Source of the DNA: Altererythrobacter sp. ZODW24
GTDB taxonomy: Bacteria > Pseudomonadota > Alphaproteobacteria > Sphingomonadales > Sphingomonadaceae
Direction of reading: 5' to 3'
Length of the DNA stretch: 64,000 bases
Assembly (NCBI RefSeq): GCF_003344885.1
Contig: NZ_CP031155.1
Coordinates: 1,330,001-1,394,000, forward strand
Shown here: positions 17,823-26,248 of the stretch, piece by piece
How the letters are laid out: every line of letters begins with the position of its first letter
Numbering within the stretch: position 1 is the first letter of the stretch
Translations under genes and position numbers: made by a program
Notes under the pieces: model-generated
The model's database searches: none
What the model was told of the DNA's origin: nothing
What the model saw: the letters and a program-made list of their open reading frames with translations, nothing else

Positions 17823-19087
17823 GCCGCCTTGGCGCGCCACTTCTTGTAACGCTTGGTCCGGCGCGCTGTGCGGAACTGGTCAGCCAGTAAGGCTCCCAGC
17901 GGCGAGACGTTCGGCTTCACATCTTTCCCTTGCGAAATGCGCTCCAGCTGCGCCTTGGTGACGGACATCGTCGCCAATCCCTTCAAAGCGCCTGACTTCC
18001 ACGTGATTTCCGGCCAGACAACCTCGGTGTTTTCACCGGCTTCCCAATTATGCGGGAGATCAGGGTCGAACGCCAGCGCGCGGGCGATGCCGAGCATCGC
18101 AACACCAAATCCGGCAGCATCTTTCTCCAGAGCATCTTTCGCGACATCGAGCCGCGTGATCCCGCCGGTCACCATGATCGGCATTTTCGCGACGTGAGCG
18201 ATATCGCGTGCGAATTTGACGAAATAGGCTTCGCGCTTTTCGGTACTGGTTTGTTCGGGACTATCCTCCGACGTAGTGCCTTGCATCGCAGGGCTTTCAT
18301 ACGATCCGCCGGACAGTTCAACGCAGTCGAGCGCTTTGTCGTTCAGCCATTCTACGACTTGGCGGGCGTCCTCAAACGAGAAACCTCCCTTTTGGAAATC
18401 GGCGGAGTTCAGCTTCACCCCGACCCCGAACGCCGGACCGACACGGGCGCGCACTGCATCCACGATGGAAAGCAGGAACCGCGCGCGGTTTTCGAGGCTA
18501 CCGCCCCACTTGTCTGTCCGCTGATTCACAAGCGGCGACAGGAACTGGCTGACCAAATAGCCATGTGCGGCGTGAATTTGCACACCGTCGAAACCGGCCC
18601 TCTCGGCCTGCTGCGCCGTATCGGCAAAGCGGGTGATGATTGCTTCGATCTCCGGCTCTGTCAGCGCGCGCGGCTGGCCCATCATATTGGAAAATTTACC
18701 CAGATCGACCGGCACATCGGATGGCGAAACCGCTTGTTCGCCCATCGCCTTGTAAACCTGACGCCCGGGATGGTTGATCTGCATCCACATCTGACCGCCG
18801 CCAGACTTGCCTACTTCTGCCCAGCGGGCGAAACGGTCAATCGGCGTTTGCTTCTGCAGCACGACACCGCCTGGCCCGGTCAGCGCATCGGGTGCGACCA
18901 TCACATTACCGGTCAGGATCATACCCGAGCCACCTTTTGCCCAACGCTCATACAGAGCAAACAGCGCCTGCCCCGGAAGCTGGCCTTCTTCCGCGAGATT
19001 TTCTTCCATCGCGGCCTTGCAAATACGGTTCGGCACCACCGCGCCATTGGGCAGTTCAAGCGGCGTAAAAAGCAGCGAGTTGGTCAT
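17819..19087 (-). CDS. NADH:flavin oxidoreductase, old yellow enzyme family
   Basis: 422 residues of an FMN TIM-barrel oxidoreductase. Family marks are LFTPLELPNGAVVPNRI at the start, the substrate-site IHAAHGYLVSQFLSP, NQRTDKWGGSLENRARF, and the C-terminal FMN phosphate region MVTGGITR and GFGVAMLGIARAL. It probably reduces activated alkenes of unknown identity. The ATG at 19087 overlaps the stop of the upstream thioesterase gene; an in-frame start at 19168 lies inside that gene and is rejected. It is last of four coupled genes (oligopeptidase B, small membrane protein, thioesterase, this). Confidence 0.88.
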   Translation of the reverse strand: MTNSLLFTPLELPNGAVVPNRICKAAMEENLAEEGQLPGQALFALYERWAKGGSGMILTGNVMVAPDALTGPGGVVLQKQTPIDRFARWAEVGKSGGGQMWMQINHPGRQVYKAMGEQAVSPSDVPVDLGKFSNMMGQPRALTEPEIEAIITRFADTAQQAERAGFDGVQIHAAHGYLVSQFLSPLVNQRTDKWGGSLENRARFLLSIVDAVRARVGPAFGVGVKLNSADFQKGGFSFEDARQVVEWLNDKALDCVELSGGSYESPAMQGTTSEDSPEQTSTEKREAYFVKFARDIAHVAKMPIMVTGGITRLDVAKDALEKDAAGFGVAMLGIARALAFDPDLPHNWEAGENTEVVWPEITWKSGALKGLATMSVTKAQLERISQGKDVKPNVSPLGALLADQFRTARRTKRYKKWRAKAA

Positions 19088-19497
19088 TCGGTTTCCTCGA
19101 TAAATGGGGCAAGAACTTCGGGTCGGACGCGCGCAAGGCGCCCGCTTTCCTTGTCCAACATGGCCCATGTCGTGTTGGCGCTGACAATCACTTTGCCAGC
19201 CGCATTGCGAAAGTCGACGCGGCGGACGGACTTCGCGCCCTTTGCTTCATCCGGGATCCAGGTTTCGCCGGTTACGCTTTCGCCCGCCTCGATATTGCCG
19301 CGATAATCAATCTCGTGCCGGATCACGAGCCAGATGAAGGCTTCCCGATCTTCGGGCCGCGCGACAGCGTCCCAATGCGCGGTCGCCATATCCTGAACCC
19401 ATTGAACCCAGACAGCATTGTTCACATGGCCCATCACATCAATATGCTCGGGCGCTGCGGTGAAGGAGTGGGTGAAGCGCATCACGTTCGAAGTCAT
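19084..19497 (-). CDS. Acyl-CoA thioesterase, 4HBT/YbgC hotdog family
   Basis: 137 residues. The hotdog-fold motif HIDVMGHVNNAVWVQW at 18-33 holds the conserved aspartate D20 and the HVNN turn at the start of the long helix. Members hydrolyse small or medium acyl-CoA thioesters. The gene overlaps both neighbours by four bases. FadM-like or YbgC-like specificity cannot be separated by eye. Confidence 0.86.
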   Translation of the reverse strand: MTSNVMRFTHSFTAAPEHIDVMGHVNNAVWVQWVQDMATAHWDAVARPEDREAFIWLVIRHEIDYRGNIEAGESVTGETWIPDEAKGAKSVRRVDFRNAAGKVIVSANTTWAMLDKESGRLARVRPEVLAPFIEETE

Positions 19498-19733
19498 AGC
19501 TTATCCCACGGGATGAATGGTATCAGAAAGACCAGTAACAGGACTAATGACCATTTACGCCATTTGAGAAGTCCCGCCCAACACCACAAAATGACACCAA
19601 GCACCGCAAGAGGCGTGAAGAGAACCAAATCAGCTGCGTTTGGGACGAATGGGGCCAGTGTCGCGATTGGCAAGGCGCACAATAGCGATAATCTAATCAG
19701 CAGAGGGCCGAACCAAATCCGCGACTCGTTCAC
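19494..19733 (-). CDS. Small membrane protein, unknown function
   Basis: 79 residues with two or three hydrophobic segments (about 10-28, 33-54, 60-76), a tryptophan-rich middle (ILWCWAGLLKWRKW) and no recognised domain. Its start overlaps the stop of the oligopeptidase gene and its stop overlaps the thioesterase start, both by four bases. That coupled position makes it a real gene rather than a chance reading frame. Function unknown; it may be a membrane partner for the operon's enzymes (inference). Confidence 0.7.
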   Translation of the reverse strand: MNESRIWFGPLLIRLSLLCALPIATLAPFVPNAADLVLFTPLAVLGVILWCWAGLLKWRKWSLVLLLVFLIPFIPWDKL

Positions 19734-21805
19734 TCCTCAACCCCCATCTGCCATAGGATGAAGGCGAACTCTTCGGCGGTTTCTTTGAGGCTTTCGAACC
19801 GGCCCGATTTGCCGCCATGGCCCGCGCCCATATTGGTTTTGAGCAGCAGAATATTGTCGTCGGTCTTGAGCTCGCGCAATCGGGCGACCCACTTTGCAGG
19901 CTCCCAATAGGTGACGCGCGGATCGTTGAGGCCCGCTGTCACCAGCATCGGCGGATAATCCTGTGCAGCCACCTGATCATAGGGGCTGTAGCTGGCGATA
20001 AGCTCATAGGCGGCCTTGTCCTCGATAGGATTGCCCCATTCGGGCCACTCGCCCGGCGTCAGCGGTAGGCTGGCATCAAGCATCGTGTTGAGCACATCGA
20101 CAAAGGGCACATGCGCAACGACCGCACCGAACAGCTCGGGATCAGAATTGATCACAGCGCCCATCAGCTCGCCGCCAGCCGATCCGCCTGAAATGCTGAT
20201 TTTGCCAGCTTCGGTGTAGCCGCGATCCACCAGTCCTTTTGCGACATCAACGAAGTCGCTGAAGGCATTGGTGCGCTGCTCTAGCTTGCCCGCCTTGTAC
20301 CAGGCGCGGCCCAAATCGTCGCCGCCGCGAATATGGGCGATGACATAAGCGAAACCGCGATCGACGAGGCTGAATCGCGTGGTCGAGAAGCCCGGCTCGA
20401 TTGCGATGCCATAGGCACCATAGCCATAAAGATGCAGCGGACCGCCCTGCTGGCGATCCTTGCGATATATAATGCTGGCGGGGATCATGGTCCCGTCGCG
20501 TGCTTCGATTTCCAGCCGCTCGGTCGTGTAAAGCGATGCGTCATATCCCGAAGGAATTTCCTGCACCTTCAACTCTTCAAGGCGCTGCTCCGCAACGTGA
20601 TAATCAAACACCGTATTGGGCGTGACCATCGAATTGTAGGCCATACGCAGCACCGGACTGTCATATTCCGGATTGCCAGCAGAACCCACGCTGAAGCTCG
20701 CTTCCGGCCATTCGACAGGTTCGATGCGGGCGGGATCATCATAATAGCGCAGCTCCACACGGTCCAAACCGCGCAGCCGCCCCTCGGTAATGTAGAAATC
20801 TTTAAACAGTTCGAGCCCGGTCAGATAGAAATCGTCTGACCCCTCGATCAAAGTCGTCCATGCGCCGGGCTGACCAAGCGGCGCAGTCGCAGCGCGGAAG
20901 TTTTCATGCGTGTCATTAGTATGGATAAATAAGGTGCCGTCGCGCAGGTCGACATCATATTCCACACCCTTCTGCCGCGCCTTTACAAGCACAGGCGCTG
21001 CCGCCGGATCGGATGCTGACACCAGCCGTACTTCGCTGGTTTCGTGGTCTGACGACCCAATCAGGAGCCAGTCGTCTTGCGCAGAGATTGAAGTGCCAAC
21101 ACGGAAACCTTCGTCGTCTTCGTGATAGAGTTCGATATCATCTTCAATCGGCTGGCCCAACCAGTGAAGCCGCGCATTGTCAGTCCGCCATTGTTCATTG
21201 GCTAGCGAATAGACGAGCGCCTTGTCCTCCGCGCACCACACCAGCGCGGAAAGTGTACCGGGGATCTCATCAGGCAGATGCTCGCCGCTCGCCAGATCCT
21301 TGATCCGCATGGTGAAGCGTTCGGACCCACTGTCGTCGATGGAATAGGCCAGCAGCTTGCCGTCCTTGCTGACGGACAGCGCGCCGAGACGGAAATATTC
21401 CTTGCCGTCCGCGAGTGCGACCTCGTCGAGGATTAGCTGGTCGTCCCCGCCAGCGGCAGGTTTGCGCCACCACTTGCGATATTCCGCGCCTTCTTCGAAC
21501 TCGGTCCAATAAAGGTAGTCGCCATCTTTCTGCGGGACCGACTTGTCGGCTTCCTTTATGCGTGCGCGCATTTCAGTAAACAGCGCATCGATCCGTTCCT
21601 GCCGGTCGCCCATACGCGCCTTGAACCACGCGTTCTCGGCCTCAAGGTGGGCGAGAATCTCCTCGTCCTCCACCTTGGGATAGCCGGGATCGCGCAGCCA
21701 CGCGTAATCATCGGTCATTTCGATACCGTGGTGGGTCGAGGTCGAAGGGCGTTTTACCGCGACCGGAGCGGAACGGGATGGCGACACTGGAGTGGCATTG
21801 GTCAT
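19730..21805 (-). CDS. ptrB: S9 family prolyl oligopeptidase-like peptidase, oligopeptidase B
   Basis: 691 residues. The N-terminal part is a seven-bladed beta-propeller beginning with HGIEMTDDYAWLRDP. The C-terminal part is an alpha/beta hydrolase with nucleophile S542 in SISGGSAGGELM, the acid in GLNDPRVTYWEP and the histidine in MGAGHGGKSGRF. This is the OpdB pattern, cleaving short peptides after Arg/Lys. No signal peptide, so cytoplasmic or periplasmic by leaderless export at most. It is first gene of the four-gene coupled operon and is divergent from the aminopeptidase P gene with only 38 bases between starts, suggesting two peptidases under overlapping promoters. Confidence 0.93.
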   Translation of the reverse strand: MTNATPVSPSRSAPVAVKRPSTSTHHGIEMTDDYAWLRDPGYPKVEDEEILAHLEAENAWFKARMGDRQERIDALFTEMRARIKEADKSVPQKDGDYLYWTEFEEGAEYRKWWRKPAAGGDDQLILDEVALADGKEYFRLGALSVSKDGKLLAYSIDDSGSERFTMRIKDLASGEHLPDEIPGTLSALVWCAEDKALVYSLANEQWRTDNARLHWLGQPIEDDIELYHEDDEGFRVGTSISAQDDWLLIGSSDHETSEVRLVSASDPAAAPVLVKARQKGVEYDVDLRDGTLFIHTNDTHENFRAATAPLGQPGAWTTLIEGSDDFYLTGLELFKDFYITEGRLRGLDRVELRYYDDPARIEPVEWPEASFSVGSAGNPEYDSPVLRMAYNSMVTPNTVFDYHVAEQRLEELKVQEIPSGYDASLYTTERLEIEARDGTMIPASIIYRKDRQQGGPLHLYGYGAYGIAIEPGFSTTRFSLVDRGFAYVIAHIRGGDDLGRAWYKAGKLEQRTNAFSDFVDVAKGLVDRGYTEAGKISISGGSAGGELMGAVINSDPELFGAVVAHVPFVDVLNTMLDASLPLTPGEWPEWGNPIEDKAAYELIASYSPYDQVAAQDYPPMLVTAGLNDPRVTYWEPAKWVARLRELKTDDNILLLKTNMGAGHGGKSGRFESLKETAEEFAFILWQMGVEE

Positions 21806-21843
21806 CAGCGGCGTCTATTGTGCGCGCGAAAGGACCGCAAGCC

Positions 21844-23661
21844 ATGCTTATGCACACTCACGAAGCCCGCCTCGACGCCCTCCGTAAGGAGCTGGAGCGC
21901 CGGGGACTCGATGGTTTCGTTATTCCCATCTCCGATGAACACATGTCCGAATATGTCGGGGCCTATGCCCAGCGGCTTGGCTGGCTCAGTGGTTTTGGAG
22001 GATCGGCAGGCACGGGTCTGGTCATGAAAGACCGCGCGGTGATGTTCGTTGATGGACGCTACACGATCCAAGTGCGCGAACAGGTGGACGGCCAATTCTG
22101 GGAATATGAGAATGTCCCTTCGACCAGCATCTCCAAATGGCTGAAGGAAAACGCCGCCGAAGGCACAAAGCTTGGCTATGACGCATGGCTGCATGGCCGC
22201 GACTGGGCAAATTCAGTCGAGGCCGTGCTTGCCGAAAAAGGCGGCGAGCTGGTTCCGACGGACGGCAATCCATTGGATGCTGTGTGGCAGGACCAACCGG
22301 AAGCATCGACCGCCGTGGCCGTTCCTTATGAGGACGAGCTGGCAGGCAAATCCTCGGCGGCCAAGCGCGGCGAGATCGGCGAGTGGCTGCAGGCGGAGGG
22401 GCTTGATGCAACCGTGGTTTCCGCGCTCGATTCGGTCGCATGGTTGCTCAATGTTCGCGGCGAGGATGTCGACAATACGCCGGTAACCTTGTCATTCGTC
22501 GTCGCCCATGCCGACGGCACGGCAGAGATGTTCATCGCGCCTGAAAAGGTTACGCCTGAGCTGACAGCCCATCTCGGCAACGCAGTAAAAATTCGCGACC
22601 GCGATGATTTCGTCCCGACTTTGAAGGCGATGAAGGGTAAGCGCGTTGCAGTTGATGCAGACCGTTCCGTTGCTGCGATCTTTGCTGCGTTGGGAGAAGC
22701 GGGCGCGACCATTGTCACCACGCGCGATCCGACAGTACTGCCTCGCGCTCAAAAGAACCCCGCCGAACAGCAGGGCCACCGCGATGCCCAAGCAATCGAC
22801 GGCGTTGCGATTACCAAATTCCTGCATTGGCTGTCCGTCGAAGGGCCCAAAGGCGAGCTCGACGAACTCTCTGCCGCTGCGCAATTGTTCAAATTCCGCA
22901 GCGAATGCGGCGATCTGCGCGGGCGTTCATTCGACACTATTTCAGGAGCAGGCTCTAACGGGGCCAGCCCCCATTACAGCGTGAATGAAGAGACCAACGC
23001 GCCGCTGGTACCAGGCAGCGTATTCCTGTGCGATTCAGGCGGCCAATACCCCGCAGGAACGACGGACATTACGCGCACTGTCTGGATTGCTGGTGCAGGT
23101 GACAAAGCCTCCCCGCCGGCTGACATTCGCGACCGCTTTACCCGGGTACTGCAAGGCCACATCGCACTGGATCGCCAAATATTCCCTGATGGTACTACCG
23201 GCGGACAGCTCGATGTACTCGCCCGCCAGTTTCTTTGGATGGACGGCGTTGATTATGGACATGGCACAGGCCACGGGGTCGGCGCATTCCTGATGGTTCA
23301 CGAAGGGCCGCAGCGGATCGCCAAGCCCGCTGGCGGACAGGCTGGCACAAACGAGCCGCTACGCGCCGGTATGATCTGCTCGAACGAACCCGGCTATTAC
23401 AAGGCAGGCGAATACGGCATCCGGATTGAAAACCTTGTCCTCGTCGAGCCGCGCGAGATCGCCGGATCTGATGGCGACTATCTTGGTTTCGAAACACTCA
23501 CCCTCGCCCCGATTGCGCGCGATATGGTCGACACCTCGATGCTGTCGCGAGCGGAAAAGGCATGGTGGAACGATTATCATGCGAAGGTAGAGGAAGTGCT
23601 CGCGCCGCAAATGGAAGGCGAAACGCTAGCCTTCCTCAAGGATGCCTGTCAGCCCTTGTAG
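21844..23661 (+). CDS. pepP: Xaa-Pro aminopeptidase, M24B family
   Basis: 605 residues, a long-form aminopeptidase P removing N-terminal residues before proline. There are two N-terminal creatinase-like domains, then the pita-bread domain with metal ligands D397 (CDSGGQY) and D408 (TTDITRT), a histidine in YGHGTGHGVGAFLMVHEG, and glutamates in SNEPGYYKAGEYGIRIEN. The ATG at 21844 is preferred because AAAGGA lies upstream; an in-frame start at 21778 would overlap the divergent oligopeptidase gene. The C-terminal dimer extension (MLSRAEKAWWNDYHAKVEE) is the eukaryote-like long type. Confidence 0.93.
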   Translation: MLMHTHEARLDALRKELERRGLDGFVIPISDEHMSEYVGAYAQRLGWLSGFGGSAGTGLVMKDRAVMFVDGRYTIQVREQVDGQFWEYENVPSTSISKWLKENAAEGTKLGYDAWLHGRDWANSVEAVLAEKGGELVPTDGNPLDAVWQDQPEASTAVAVPYEDELAGKSSAAKRGEIGEWLQAEGLDATVVSALDSVAWLLNVRGEDVDNTPVTLSFVVAHADGTAEMFIAPEKVTPELTAHLGNAVKIRDRDDFVPTLKAMKGKRVAVDADRSVAAIFAALGEAGATIVTTRDPTVLPRAQKNPAEQQGHRDAQAIDGVAITKFLHWLSVEGPKGELDELSAAAQLFKFRSECGDLRGRSFDTISGAGSNGASPHYSVNEETNAPLVPGSVFLCDSGGQYPAGTTDITRTVWIAGAGDKASPPADIRDRFTRVLQGHIALDRQIFPDGTTGGQLDVLARQFLWMDGVDYGHGTGHGVGAFLMVHEGPQRIAKPAGGQAGTNEPLRAGMICSNEPGYYKAGEYGIRIENLVLVEPREIAGSDGDYLGFETLTLAPIARDMVDTSMLSRAEKAWWNDYHAKVEEVLAPQMEGETLAFLKDACQPL

Positions 23662-23719
23662 GGACCTTTGTGTTCCTGTAATGTTCCCTTACATCACGAG
23701 TCGCAAAGGGAGAGAAACT

Positions 23720-24097
23720 ATGATCGGTTACGTCACGCTCGGCACGAAGAACCTGAAAGAACACGCGAAATTTTATGACGCTATCGCCAAAGAGTTTGGT
23801 GTCGGCAGAATGATGGACATGGACACATTTATCGCATGGGGCGAAATGGGCGGTCCGGCAGGTGTCGCTATTACCCAGCCGTTTGACGGCAATGAAGCGA
23901 CAGTCGGCAACGGTACAATGGTGGCATTGCAGGCCAAGGATGCCGATCAGGTAAAGCGCATTTACGACATCGCCATTGCCCAAGGCGGCAAGGACGAAGG
24001 CGCTCCCGGTGACCGCGGCGGCGGCTTCTACGCCGGTTATTTCCGCGATCTGGACGGCAATAAGCTCAACGCATTCTGCATGGTGCAGGCAGACTGA
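23720..24097 (+). CDS. VOC family (glyoxalase/bleomycin-resistance fold) protein
   Basis: 125 residues. The opening MIGYVTLGTKNLKEHAKFYD and the end GYFRDLDGNKLNAFCM are the two halves of a vicinal oxygen chelate fold. AAAGGGAGAG precedes the ATG at 23720. Substrate unknown; members include glyoxalase I, dioxygenases and resistance proteins. It precedes the cupin gene by three bases, so the two are co-transcribed. Confidence 0.85.
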   Translation: MIGYVTLGTKNLKEHAKFYDAIAKEFGVGRMMDMDTFIAWGEMGGPAGVAITQPFDGNEATVGNGTMVALQAKDADQVKRIYDIAIAQGGKDEGAPGDRGGGFYAGYFRDLDGNKLNAFCMVQAD

Positions 24098-24100
24098 AAG

Positions 24101-24514
24101 GTGGCGGGTCCTCAAGACCTCCACGATAATTTTATTCATCTGGGGTTGGGTGCGACTGCGGTGACCCAGCCGCCATTTGATGGCCCCTCTTACGATGCAG
24201 CGCAGTGGTATGCTGGCTACGGCCAGCGCCACGGCGATGACGGCGCAGAGGGTCGGCTGGTTTCCATGTACCGCTTCGACAAGTCATGGGACGTTTGGGA
24301 AATGCACCCCAAAGGTACCGAAGTCGTCATCTGCATCTCTGGCGCAATGGAGCTCATCCAAGAAGGCGCGAATGGCGAACATATCCGCACGGCCTTGAAA
24401 CCCGGCGAATATGCCATCAACCAGCCCGGCGTTTGGCATACGGCAGATGTAGACGGCGCAGCGGAAGCGATGTTCATCACTGCCGGCCAAGGTACCGAGC
24501 ACCGGCCGCGCTAA
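24101..24514 (+). CDS. Cupin domain protein
   Basis: 137 residues from a GTG at 24101, three bases after the VOC gene. The second half forms a cupin barrel (WEMHPKGTEVVICISGAMEL, KPGEYAINQPGVWHTAD), with the H-x(n)-E and late histidine expected for a bound metal. The N-terminal third is not recognised. Function is unknown; pairing with a VOC protein suggests a small-molecule metal enzyme pair (inference). Confidence 0.78.
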   Translation: MAGPQDLHDNFIHLGLGATAVTQPPFDGPSYDAAQWYAGYGQRHGDDGAEGRLVSMYRFDKSWDVWEMHPKGTEVVICISGAMELIQEGANGEHIRTALKPGEYAINQPGVWHTADVDGAAEAMFITAGQGTEHRPR

Positions 24515-24704
24515 GGGGCGGTTTGCGCCCAGATTAACGCAGCGCCGTTCCTGCGACACTTTGCGACAAAGTAGCGCAAATCCGGCATAAAGCTGCGACA
24601 TGATGCCCCTAGAACAGGATCAAGGGTTGCGGTGATGCTGAAAAGTTTCTCCCCCTTCTGAAAGTAGCGCCGCAGCCCGCCTTTTGAGTTTTAGGAGTAC
24701 TAAC

Positions 24705-25469
24705 ATGACCACCAAGAAGAAAATCACCCTCGGCCTTTCCGCTGCCGTTCTCGCCCTTACCGCAGGCGGCGTTGCCATTGCCGCACAGGGCGGCGGCAAG
24801 CAAAACCGCGCCGACGCCAATGGCGACGGCCAAGTCACGCTGGCAGAGCATAACGCCGCAACAACTGCACGCTTTGCCAAGATGGACGCCAATGGCGACG
24901 GTCTACTTAACCCCGCAGATCGCGAAGCCAAAAAGGCCGAACGCTTTGCTGCAATGGATGCCGACAATAATGGCGAAGTTTCCCAAGCCGAAATGCTGGC
25001 CCACCGCGAAACCCGCAAAGCAGAGCGGGCCGAACGCAAAGAACAGCGGTCGCAGCGCCGCGCCGAACGCCGCGAATCACGCGGAGCGGAGCGTTTCGCC
25101 AGCTTAGATACGGACGGTAGCGGCGGTCTTTCCGCTGCGGAAATGGAAGCCGGTAAAGAGGCGCGCCAGGAGGCTCGCGGTGAACGCCGGGGCAAACGCG
25201 GTGACCGGATGGAACGCGGCGGTAAGCGCGGCGGTGACCGGATGGGTCGGCGCGGTGGACGTGGCGGCGAACGGGGCGGCGCAAAGCAAATGCTGGAAAT
25301 GGCCGACGCGAATAAGGATGGCGCAGTCAGCCAAGCCGAATTCACCGCCGCTGCGGATCAGCGCTTCACCACGGCTGATGCCGACAATAACGGTATCGTT
25401 ACCAAGGAAGAACGCAAAGCAGCCCGCGAGAAGATGCGCGCAGAGCGTCGCGCGAACCGCGCAGGTTGA
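24705..25469 (+). CDS. Secreted EF-hand protein with six calcium loops
   Basis: 254 residues. Residues 1-27 form a signal peptide (KKKITLGLSAAVLALTAGG, then AIAAQ). Six canonical 12-residue EF-hand loops follow: 37-48, 61-72, 85-96, 135-146, 201-212 and 225-236, each starting DxN/DxD and ending in Glu, except the second, which ends in Asp. Two very basic linkers (about 97-134 and 150-194, the latter with repeated RGGKRGG/GRRGGRGG) split them into groups of three, one and two. It is probably periplasmic and calcium binding. A TTAGGAG ribosome binding site precedes the ATG. It sits 38 bases before an OmpR/EnvZ-type pair, suggesting a sensory accessory or target (inference). Confidence 0.85.
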   Translation: MTTKKKITLGLSAAVLALTAGGVAIAAQGGGKQNRADANGDGQVTLAEHNAATTARFAKMDANGDGLLNPADREAKKAERFAAMDADNNGEVSQAEMLAHRETRKAERAERKEQRSQRRAERRESRGAERFASLDTDGSGGLSAAEMEAGKEARQEARGERRGKRGDRMERGGKRGGDRMGRRGGRGGERGGAKQMLEMADANKDGAVSQAEFTAAADQRFTTADADNNGIVTKEERKAAREKMRAERRANRAG

Positions 25470-25507
25470 TAGCGGCCCACAAGCACTGGTAGGCGCAGAA
25501 CTTAGAA

Positions 25508-26248
25508 ATGACTGAAACTGCGCCCACCAACATCTTGCTCGTCGATGACGAAGCATCCCTTAGAGAACCCCTGGCCGAGTATCTTACCGGTCAGGGATTT
25601 TCCGTGCGCGGCGCCGAAAACGCGTCTGCCGCTCGGACATTCCTGCGCGATACGCCCCCCGATCTGGTGCTGTTGGATGTCATGATGCCGGGCGAAGACG
25701 GCCTGTCCCTTTGCCGCTTCATTACCGAAAATCTCGAACTACCGGTCATTCTCCTGACCGCTCGCGGAGAGGCGACCGACCGAATTGTCGGACTGGAAAT
25801 CGGGGCAGACGATTATGTCGTCAAACCCTTCGAACCACGCGAACTGGTCGCCCGCATCCGCTCGGTCTTGCGGCGCGGTGCACGCAGCGCAGGCACACAA
25901 GCGACAAGCGACGAACTGGCTTATGAATTCGAAGGGTGGCAGCTCGATACGCTCAAGCACCGCCTGACTGATCCCGAAGGCGCATTAGTGCCGATATCCG
26001 CCGCCGAGTACCGGCTACTCAGCGCATTCCTTGATCGCCCGCGTCAGGTTCTCGACCGCGACCGCTTGCTGGACATCGTGCAGGGCCGCGAGGCCCATGC
26101 TTTCGACCGCGCGGTGGATAATCAGGTCAGCCGGTTACGCGGCAAGATCGAAGTGGACCGCAGCGATCCGCAGTTGATCCAGACCGTGCGCGGTGGCGGC
26201 TACCGGTTCGCCGCCGATGTGGCGCGCGTCCAAGGCCGCAGCAACTGA
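25508..26248 (+). CDS. OmpR/PhoB family response regulator
   Basis: 246 residues. Receiver domain with acidic pair D13/D14, phospho-acceptor D57 in LLDVMMPGEDG and lysine in DDYVVKPFEP; then a C-terminal winged-helix DNA-binding domain (DRAVDNQVSRLRGKIE, TVRGGGYRF). Its stop TGA shares a base with the ATG of the kinase gene. The regulon is unknown; the EF-hand gene just upstream is the obvious candidate target. Confidence 0.93.
   Translation: MTETAPTNILLVDDEASLREPLAEYLTGQGFSVRGAENASAARTFLRDTPPDLVLLDVMMPGEDGLSLCRFITENLELPVILLTARGEATDRIVGLEIGADDYVVKPFEPRELVARIRSVLRRGARSAGTQATSDELAYEFEGWQLDTLKHRLTDPEGALVPISAAEYRLLSAFLDRPRQVLDRDRLLDIVQGREAHAFDRAVDNQVSRLRGKIEVDRSDPQLIQTVRGGGYRFAADVARVQGRSN

Noticed and set aside
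18050-19306. 418-codon open frame on the plus strand
   Set aside because: Lies antisense to the old-yellow-enzyme and thioesterase genes, whose motifs are unmistakable; a product of GC-rich codon bias.
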